This document shows, in pieces, positions 1 through 3,673 of a DNA stretch of 5,098 nucleotides (positions within the stretch are counted from its first letter, which is position 1; every line of letters begins with the position of its first letter). The translations under genes were made by a program, and so were the position numbers. A model generated the notes under the pieces. That model was given only the letters and a program-made list of their open reading frames with translations. It was not told where the DNA came from and did no database searches. This stretch comes from an uncultured Ancrocorticia sp. (GTDB lineage Bacteria > Actinomycetota > Actinomycetes > Actinomycetales > Actinomycetaceae), in assembly GCA_905373325.1 (NCBI GenBank), contig CAJPTB010000166.1, forward strand, positions 1 to 5,098, given 5' to 3'.

Positions 1-114
1 CACTTTGACGGCTCCGACAACGACGTGCGCTGGACCGACGGCCCCATGCCCTCTGTCACCGACAACGGCGCGGAGAACGAAATCCGTCGGGCACGTCCGG
101 CACCCGCACGTTAG
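1..114 (+). CDS. C-terminal end of a DUF3060-type protein (5' truncated by window)
   Basis: An open frame enters from the left edge in phase 1 and ends at TAG (112-114), giving the last 37 residues of a protein. They align without gaps to the C-terminus of the complete lipoprotein at 378-995. From the shared Phe onward, 15 of 30 positions are identical, including F-x-G-S-D, V-x-W, G-x-x-P, V-x-D-N-G and N-E. The pattern of short strands punctuated by Gly-Ser/Ala-Asp/Glu-Asn is that of DUF3060 domains, known mainly from actinobacterial secreted or lipid-anchored proteins of unknown function. This copy ends in a basic Pro/Arg/Ala tail (R-R-A-R-P-A-P-A-R) that the second copy lacks. Whether it also carries a lipoprotein signal cannot be seen. 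The tandem arrangement points to local gene duplication followed by considerable divergence. Confidence 0.85.
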   Translation, partial: HFDGSDNDVRWTDGPMPSVTDNGAENEIRRARPAPAR

Positions 115-146
115 CCACAGATCGCTAACGCGCACTATCACTAGGT

Positions 147-152
147 TACAAT
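147..152 (+). promoter_or_regulatory. Possible -10 hexamer (TACAAT), distal
   Basis: TACAAT matches the housekeeping -10 consensus at five of six positions and lies in a locally AT-richer stretch 33 bases after the upstream stop codon. No -35 resembling TTGACA is found 16-18 bases upstream (GCTAAC is there instead). A start about seven bases downstream would fall at the base of the stem-loop at 159-182. This is weak evidence for a distal promoter of the second lipoprotein gene. Confidence 0.22.
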
Positions 153-158
153 AGTTTC

Positions 159-182
159 TGCGGAGCTCACGCACGCTTCGCA
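159..182 (+). other. Stem-loop (8-bp stem, one G-T pair)
   Basis: TGCGGAGC (159-166) pairs with GCTTCGCA (175-182) over eight base pairs including one G-T wobble, with an eight-base loop. It lies 45 bases past the stop of the upstream DUF3060 gene and is not followed by a T-run. It could be a factor-dependent or weak terminator for that gene, or the first structure of a long leader. The sequence does not decide between these. Confidence 0.35.
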
Positions 183-238
183 ACGACCACGACAGTAACG
201 CCCTACTACCAGTGCGGCCGCTTCGGCCCGATACGCTA

Positions 239-265
239 TGCAAGCATTTGCAACAAATCGCAAGT
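239..265 (+). promoter_or_regulatory. Three GCAA direct repeats at exact 10-base spacing; candidate OmpR/PhoB-type activator site
   Basis: GCAA starts at 240, 250 and 260, within TGCAAG, TGCAAC and CGCAAG, so the motif recurs on one helical face. OmpR/PhoB-family regulators typically bind as head-to-tail dimers to direct repeats spaced by 10 or 11 bases, close to or replacing the -35 element. Here the last repeat ends about 23 bases before TACAAT (289-294), where no -35 can be recognised. The nearby gene 1086-1808 encodes a regulator of exactly this family. A further CGCAAG occurs at 296-301, out of phase. The site also contains a small inverted repeat, ATTTG-CAA-CAAAT (246-258). Assignment to the neighbouring regulator is inference from geometry and proximity. 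Confidence 0.4.
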
Positions 266-288
266 AGCGGCCGTCAATCACAACTCAA

Positions 289-294
289 TACAAT
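289..294 (+). promoter_or_regulatory. Possible -10 hexamer (TACAAT) of the lipoprotein gene
   Basis: TACAAT matches the -10 consensus at five of six positions and lies 83 bases before the ATG at 378. At 17-base spacing the -35 position (266-271, AGCGGC) does not resemble the consensus, which would fit a promoter that needs an activator. The 10-base-spaced GCAA repeats lie directly upstream. A start near 301 would coincide with the foot of the stem-loop at 301-338, leaving a leader of roughly 77 bases. Confidence 0.33.
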
Positions 295-300
295 TCGCAA

Positions 301-338
301 GCTGCCTTCGGGTCGGCGACGTCGGCATCGACGGCAGC
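301..338 (+). other. Leader stem-loop with nested hairpin
   Basis: GCTGCC (301-306) is the exact reverse complement of GGCAGC (333-338). Between them, GTCG (321-324) pairs with CGAC (329-332) around a GCAT loop, so a short hairpin stacks directly under the outer stem. The interval also carries a direct repeat, GTCGGC (312-317 and 321-326). If transcription starts near 301 this would be the 5' end of the lipoprotein mRNA and could protect or regulate it. No known riboswitch class is recognised. Confidence 0.35.
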
Positions 339-345
339 GGCACTA

Positions 346-360
346 TGGGAGACTCTCCCA
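346..360 (+). promoter_or_regulatory. 15-base perfect palindrome just before the ribosome binding site
   Basis: TGGGAGACTCTCCCA is perfectly self-complementary around a single central C (7 + 1 + 7). It ends three bases before the Shine-Dalgarno-like GAAAGGA (364-370) and 17 bases before the start codon. As DNA it could be an operator for a dimeric regulator. As RNA it would fold into a six-pair stem with a three-base loop that could affect ribosome access. The perfect symmetry is seen directly; the function is not. Confidence 0.45.
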
Positions 361-363
361 AAT

Positions 364-370
364 GAAAGGA
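364..370 (+). promoter_or_regulatory. Ribosome binding site of the DUF3060 lipoprotein
   Basis: GAAAGGA includes the core AAGGA (366-370), seven bases before ATG 378. It supports that start. The ATG at 362 is in a different frame and has no comparable site. Confidence 0.7.
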
Positions 371-377
371 AACTTCG

Positions 378-995
378 ATGAAAACATGGAAGACCACTGG
401 ACTCGCGCTCGCAGCATGTCTTGCCTTCGCCACGGCGGCCTGCCAGGCTGAAGTCAAGGACGACGCCGCGAGCAAGAGCCCGGGCGTGACTGTCAACGGC
501 AATAACGACCAGAACGTCACCGCCACCGGCGGGGTCTCCAACAAGGCCGACGGAAAGGACTCCGAGCAGAACATCGGCTCCAACAACGGGTCGAACAGCG
601 CGAAGGGCGGTTCGTCCGCGAACTCGTCTTCGACTGGCGGAGCCTCCGCGGAAGGCGGAGCCGCGGTCGACGACGACGATTGGAAGGAGGCGGCGGCCGA
701 CAAGAACGCCGCCGTGGCCACAGTCGTCGGCGGGAACGCGGTCATCCCCAACTCCGGCGGAACCGTCCACGTCAAGGAGAACGTCGATCAGATCACCGTC
801 ACCGGATCCGATGTGAAGGTCGTCGCCAAGACCGCGAAAAAGATCTCGATCCAGGGTTCGAGCGTCAAGGTGTTCGTCGAGCAGGTCTCCTCCGTCGACT
901 TCAACGGGTCCGACAGCAAGGTCGAGTGGGCGAACGGTTCGAAGCCTGCAGTCAACGACAACGGATCCGACAACGAGGTCGAGAAGGCCGGCTGA
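378..995 (+). CDS. DUF3060-type surface lipoprotein, tandem paralogue
   Basis: This 205-residue protein has a lipoprotein signal: a basic start (M-K-T-W-K), a hydrophobic core at about 8-21, and A-T-A-A-C with the acylated Cys at 22. The Thr at -3 is less usual than Leu. Residues 35-100 form a low-complexity Ser/Asn/Gly/Ala/Asp linker, likely spanning the cell wall. From about 110 comes the folded domain. Four copies of a strand-turn unit carry G-S-D, G-S-S, G-S-D and G-S-D at 143, 160, 177 and 196, spaced 17, 17 and 19 residues, with V-x-W and D-N-G near the end. This matches DUF3060 domains of actinobacterial exported proteins and suggests stacked beta-strands. No catalytic motif is visible and the function is unknown. 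Its C-terminus is about 50% identical to the truncated gene at 1-114. A two-component system follows 90 bases downstream, so it may be an accessory or target of that system (inference). The start is supported by AAGGA seven bases upstream. Confidence 0.88.
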   Translation: MKTWKTTGLALAACLAFATAACQAEVKDDAASKSPGVTVNGNNDQNVTATGGVSNKADGKDSEQNIGSNNGSNSAKGGSSANSSSTGGASAEGGAAVDDDDWKEAAADKNAAVATVVGGNAVIPNSGGTVHVKENVDQITVTGSDVKVVAKTAKKISIQGSSVKVFVEQVSSVDFNGSDSKVEWANGSKPAVNDNGSDNEVEKAG

Positions 996-1000
996 AACGG

Positions 1001-1018
1001 GGCCGGCTATGCCCGGCC
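1001..1018 (+). terminator. Stem-loop directly after the lipoprotein stop
   Basis: GGCCGG (1001-1006) and CCGGCC (1013-1018) form a six-pair all-G/C stem with a six-base loop, starting five bases after the TGA at 993-995. No T-run follows, as is common in high-GC actinobacteria, so termination is only possible. It may instead stabilise the 3' end of the lipoprotein message and lower read-through into the regulator genes. Confidence 0.4.
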
Positions 1019-1026
1019 GAAGGCAA

Positions 1027-1065
1027 ACGGCACGGTTGCGGCGTCTCCTCCGCAACCGCAGCCGT
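1027..1065 (+). terminator. Strong stem-loop just before the response-regulator ribosome binding site
   Basis: CGGTTGCGG (1033-1041) pairs perfectly with CCGCAACCG (1050-1058) around an eight-base loop. ACGGC (1027-1031) with GCCGT (1061-1065) extends it by five pairs across a small internal loop. It is followed by G-TTT and then, at 1070, by the ribosome binding site of the regulator gene. It could be an intrinsic terminator with a weak T-tract, or a structure that tunes read-through and translation of the two-component genes. With 1001-1018 it forms a tandem pair. Confidence 0.5.
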
Positions 1066-1069
1066 GTTT

Positions 1070-1076
1070 GGAGAGG
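1070..1076 (+). promoter_or_regulatory. Ribosome binding site of the response regulator
   Basis: GGAGAGG lies nine bases before ATG 1086. An in-frame TTG at 1068 could add six residues, but it overlaps this site and has no site of its own, so ATG 1086 is preferred. Confidence 0.75.
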
Positions 1077-1085
1077 ACGTCGCAA

Positions 1086-1808
1086 ATGGCTGACAAGCCG
1101 ATCAATCGACAAACGGTCCTGCTGGTCGACGACGAGTCGGCCATCACGGACGCGCTCGCCCCCTATCTTGAACGCTCGGGCTTTTCCGTCGTCGTCGCCC
1201 ACGACGGTGCCGAAGGCCTCGACATTCACGAAAAGATCAAACCCGACATCGTCGTCACGGACGTCATGATGCCTCAACTGGACGGGCGCCAGCTCGTGCG
1301 CGAGATACGCGCCGGCGGCGGATGGACTCCCATCATTCTTCTGACCCAGATCGACCAGTCCTATGAACGTTCCGCAGCCCTGGACGAGGGCGCGGACGAC
1401 TATCTTTCCAAACCCTTCGACCCGCAGGAGCTTGTCTCTCGCATCCGCGCCGTTCTGCGCCGGACGGCGGCCGCCCCCAAGCCCTATTCGGCGGCTGACC
1501 GGCTGGTGTGCGGCGACCTCGTGCTCGACCGAGTCGCATTGCGAGTCTTCCTCAAGGCCCGCGAGGTCACGCTCACCCCGAAGGCGTCGATGCTTCTCGA
1601 CTACCTCATGACCCATCCGGGCGAGCTCCACACCCGCGAGCGGCTCCTGGCCGCGCTGTGGGGAATCGACTTTGCGTCTTCAACGCGCGCCGTCGACCAC
1701 CGCATCCGCGAGATCAGGCGGGTTCTCGGCGACGATCCGACCCAGCCGACCTACATCGAAACGGTGCCGTCGGTGGGATATCGTTTTATCGGGGCGGTGC
1801 GGGCATGA
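1086..1808 (+). CDS. OmpR/PhoB-family two-component response regulator
   Basis: This 240-residue protein has the full-length two-domain layout of the family. The receiver domain (about 10-125) shows the acidic pair D15-D16, phosphoacceptor D59 in V-T-D-V-M-M-P, switch residues T87 and Y106, and the invariant K109 in S-K-P-F. The C-terminal winged helix (about 140-240) has the expected L-T-P-K, H-x-R-E-R-L-L, R-A-V-D-H-R-I-R-E-I-R-R and G-Y-R-F motifs, here with L-x-A-A-L-W-G before the recognition helix. It should bind DNA in the cytoplasm once phosphorylated by the kinase encoded next. Its stop overlaps the kinase start (ATGA), which indicates co-translation. Likely targets are its own region and the lipoprotein promoter with GCAA repeats at 239-265, by position only. 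No subfamily name can be given from sequence alone. Confidence 0.96.
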   Translation: MADKPINRQTVLLVDDESAITDALAPYLERSGFSVVVAHDGAEGLDIHEKIKPDIVVTDVMMPQLDGRQLVREIRAGGGWTPIILLTQIDQSYERSAALDEGADDYLSKPFDPQELVSRIRAVLRRTAAAPKPYSAADRLVCGDLVLDRVALRVFLKAREVTLTPKASMLLDYLMTHPGELHTRERLLAALWGIDFASSTRAVDHRIREIRRVLGDDPTQPTYIETVPSVGYRFIGAVRA

Positions 1809-2722
1809 AACGCGTTCGTCTGCGCAGGCTCGTGTTCGTGCTTCTGCCTGCGGTCGTCTGCCTTGCCGCCGCCGCAGCGTGGCTCTTCTCCGGCGAATCC
1901 CGGTACCTCCTCGTGAAGTTCCCGCTTCCGACCCTGCTCGCCTCCGCCGGAGTGTTCCTCAGCCTGTGCGCATGGATCGCCCTCGCCTGGCGAAACGGCA
2001 GAAAACGTGAGTATGCCAATGGCTTGAAAGCCGGCCAGGAGGAGCTGCGCCAATCCCACCGCCATTTTCTGCGCCGCCTCGACCACGAGCTGAAGAATCC
2101 GCTGACAGCCCTGCGCGCCGCTGCGGCAAGCCACGACGCCGACGATCCGAGCTGGTCGATCGTCACCGCGCAGTCCTTGCGCATGAGCCGCTTGCTGACC
2201 GATTTGCGCAAGCTTTCCGAGCTTGAGACCTCCCCCATCGACATCGAGGAAGTGGACCTGGAGGAGACCGCACGCGACGCCGTCGACGCCGTCGCCCAAG
2301 AGCTTGCCGCGCGCGGAGAAAGCAGATCGTTTTCCCTGAGCTTCCCGGAGGCGCCCTGGCCGCTTTCGCACGTGGCGGGCGACGCCGATCTGCTCTATTC
2401 GGCGGTGTACAACCTCGTGTCGAATGCGGCGAAGTACTCCGGGGCCGAATCCCTCATCGAGATCCGAGGCTCAGAGGGCCAAGGGACCGTCACGGTCGAG
2501 GTCGCCGACACCGGCATCGGCATTCCCGCCGAGGATGTGGGCGCGGTCTGGGACGAGCTCAGCAGGGCGAGCAATTCCGGCGGGCATCCGGGCAACGGCC
2601 TCGGCCTCGCGCTGGTGGCGACGATCGTCGCACGCCACGGCGGAACCGCTCATATGAGCTCTCGCCTAGGCGTGGGAACCTCGGTTTCCGTCACCCTCCC
2701 TTCGGCGCACCCGCGGGCGTGA
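1805..2722 (+). CDS. Sensor histidine kinase with short extracytoplasmic loop (partner of the preceding regulator)
   Basis: This 305-residue membrane kinase autophosphorylates and passes phosphate to the regulator. Two hydrophobic helices at about 9-28 and 41-62 leave only about 12 residues outside (S-G-E-S-R-Y-L-L-V-K-F-P), and no HAMP or PAS domain follows. A short linker leads to the dimerisation domain with phosphoacceptor H94 in L-D-H-E-L-K-N-P-L-T. The ATPase domain has the N box at N203/N207 (Y-N-L-V-S-N-A-A-K-Y), G1 at D-T-G-I-G-I-P (235-241) and G2 at G-N-G-L-G-L-A-L (263-270). The stretch between G1 and G2 is short and has W-D-E-L in place of the usual F-box. All residues needed for activity appear intact. 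The compact sensor resembles intramembrane-sensing kinases, which often work with a membrane or surface partner. The start ATG overlaps the regulator stop, with GGGG about ten bases upstream. Confidence 0.95.
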   Translation: MKRVRLRRLVFVLLPAVVCLAAAAAWLFSGESRYLLVKFPLPTLLASAGVFLSLCAWIALAWRNGRKREYANGLKAGQEELRQSHRHFLRRLDHELKNPLTALRAAAASHDADDPSWSIVTAQSLRMSRLLTDLRKLSELETSPIDIEEVDLEETARDAVDAVAQELAARGESRSFSLSFPEAPWPLSHVAGDADLLYSAVYNLVSNAAKYSGAESLIEIRGSEGQGTVTVEVADTGIGIPAEDVGAVWDELSRASNSGGHPGNGLGLALVATIVARHGGTAHMSSRLGVGTSVSVTLPSAHPRA

Positions 2723-2754
2723 CGCACTGTCCACACGGCGCGTGCGAGCGTCAC
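2719..2754. terminator. Inverted repeat spanning both convergent stop codons
   Basis: GTGACGC (2719-2725) and GCGTCAC (2748-2754) are exact reverse complements with a 22-base loop that contains a further CACG-GCG-CGTG hairpin (2734-2744). The plus-strand TGA of the kinase (2720-2722) and the minus-strand TGA of the HAD gene (2751-2753) each lie within an arm, so the same GTGACGC ends both genes. It could act as a bidirectional terminator. There is no T-run in either direction, so this is tentative. Confidence 0.4.
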
Positions 2755-3566
2755 ATGAGGCCGAGGGTTTCGAACGCCCGGTACACTCCGTCGTCGTCGA
2801 TCGCGGACGTCACAAGGTCCGCATGCGATTTCACCGCGTCGGTCGCGTTGCCCATGGCCACCGAAGTCCCCGCGGCTTTGAGGATTTCGATGTCGTTCGG
2901 GGAATCGCCGAGCGCGACCGTGTCCGCCACGTCGAAACCGAGGTGCTGCGCCGCCGCCCGCATGCCGACTTCCTTCGTCAGCCCGGCCAGAAGGAGCTCT
3001 CCCGTCGTTCCCCCGGCGGCGCCTACGGAATCGGGGATGATGTGGTACTTCGGGCCGATGATTTCGACGAACTCCTCGTAGCTCACCGGCGAGTCGTAAG
3101 GCAAGACGAAAAGGCCCTTGGACGTGCTCGTGGGAACCTTCGTGCTCAGCACAGGGAGGATCTGCAGATAGTAGGGGTACCAGGGGCTGCCTTCCGCGTT
3201 CGGGGCCCCCGCGAAGGAGCCGAAGAAGCCCTCGCTCATGCAGAACTCGTCGGGCCCCTGCCACATCCAGTTGACGCCGTGCTTGCGATAGATGTCCGTG
3301 ACGTAGGAGATTTCTTCGGCCGACATTCGCCGGTCCATGACGACCTCCTCCCCTATCTTCACGTACGCCCCCGACCCGGCGATGATGCCGTGGAAGCCGA
3401 GATCCCACAGAAACGGGTAGATTTCGGGCAGCGAGCGCCCCGTGGACAGGAGAAGCTTGTTGCCCGCCGCGATGGAGGCTCGAACGGCTTCGCGCGCCGA
3501 AGCGGGCGTCTCCTGGTTTTCCGTGACGAGGGTGCCGTCTACGTCGATGCAGATGAGTTTGGGCAT
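2751..3566 (-). CDS. Cof-type HAD-superfamily phosphatase
   Basis: This 271-residue protein is typical in length for Cof/subfamily IIB haloacid dehalogenase-like hydrolases, which are cytoplasmic Mg-dependent phosphatases acting on sugar phosphates, nucleotides or cofactors. Motif I is D8-V-D10-G-T at the N-terminus (nucleophile D8, acid/base D10). Motif II is S-T-G-R with T42. Motif III is K198. Motif IV is G-D-S-P-N-D (D221, N224, D225). The large insert between motifs II and III (about 80-190) is the substrate-choosing C2 cap, here with aromatic-rich stretches (W-M-W, W-Y-P-Y-Y). The substrate cannot be predicted. ATG 3566 is chosen because it places motif I at residue 8. Its ribosome site is poor (AGCGG nine bases upstream). 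An in-frame TTG at 3608 would add 14 residues (K-L-R-P-E-R-N...) that do not look like a HAD N-terminus. It lies downstream of pntB on the same strand with a 107-base gap. Confidence 0.92.
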   Translation of the reverse strand: MPKLICIDVDGTLVTENQETPASAREAVRASIAAGNKLLLSTGRSLPEIYPFLWDLGFHGIIAGSGAYVKIGEEVVMDRRMSAEEISYVTDIYRKHGVNWMWQGPDEFCMSEGFFGSFAGAPNAEGSPWYPYYLQILPVLSTKVPTSTSKGLFVLPYDSPVSYEEFVEIIGPKYHIIPDSVGAAGGTTGELLLAGLTKEVGMRAAAQHLGFDVADTVALGDSPNDIEILKAAGTSVAMGNATDAVKSHADLVTSAIDDDGVYRAFETLGLM

Positions 3567-3613
3567 GGCCTGTTTCCGCTGGGGATTCCTTTCCGGTCGG
3601 AGTTTCAAACGCT

Positions 3614-3653
3614 CAGGGCCCTGTTCTGTCGAGGCTCTGCTCTGGTCAGGGCC
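3614..3653 (-). repeat. 10-base palindrome and repeated CAGGGCC in the pntB-HAD gap
   Basis: CAGGGCCCTG (3614-3623) is a perfect palindrome, and CAGGGCC recurs at 3647-3653. The longer blocks TCAGGGCCCTGTTCT (3613-3627) and TCAGGGCCGTTCT (3646-3658) form an imperfect direct repeat 33 bases apart. Because the first copy is palindromic, GGCCCTG (3617-3623) can also pair with the second copy to form a stem with a 23-base loop. No convincing promoter is seen in this gap, so the HAD gene may be read from pntB. Confidence 0.4.
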
Positions 3654-3666
3654 GTTCTACGGGCCT
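3648..3666 (-). terminator. Stem-loop shortly after the pntB stop
   Basis: Read on the plus strand, AGG-G-CCGT, loop TCT, ACGG-G-CCT form seven pairs with one G-G mismatch. On the coding (minus) strand it begins seven bases after the pntB stop codon. No T-run follows. It shares its distal arm with the CAGGGCC repeat, so it competes with the larger stem formed with 3617-3623. It is a possible weak terminator or mRNA 3' stabiliser. Confidence 0.35.
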
Positions 3667-3673
3667 CCGCCTA

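Noticed and set aside
216..273. GCGGCCG occurring at 214-220 and 267-273 as a possible repeat element
   Set aside because: Short all-G/C heptamers recur easily in GC-rich DNA, and there is no matching flanking sequence or regular spacing.
1068..1085. TTG start adding six residues to the response regulator
   Set aside because: It overlaps the ribosome binding site GGAGAGG, which is well placed for ATG 1086.
285..1631. A 448-codon open frame on the minus strand across the lipoprotein and response-regulator genes
   Set aside because: Its translation is Arg/Gly/Asp/Val-rich with no recognisable domain, and it lies antisense to two well-supported genes. Long antisense frames are expected from the G/C-biased codons of such genomes.
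1508..1804. In-frame extension of the kinase upstream of ATG 1805
   Set aside because: The extension overlaps the DNA-binding domain of the regulator and reads as Arg/Pro-rich noise. ATG 1805, with its four-base overlap and the immediate transmembrane helix, is the natural start.
3567..3608. TTG start adding 14 residues to the HAD phosphatase
   Set aside because: The added residues are polar and basic and precede the usual N-terminal strand of motif I. The family normally begins a few residues before D-x-D-G-T. The weak ribosome site of ATG 3566 leaves some doubt.
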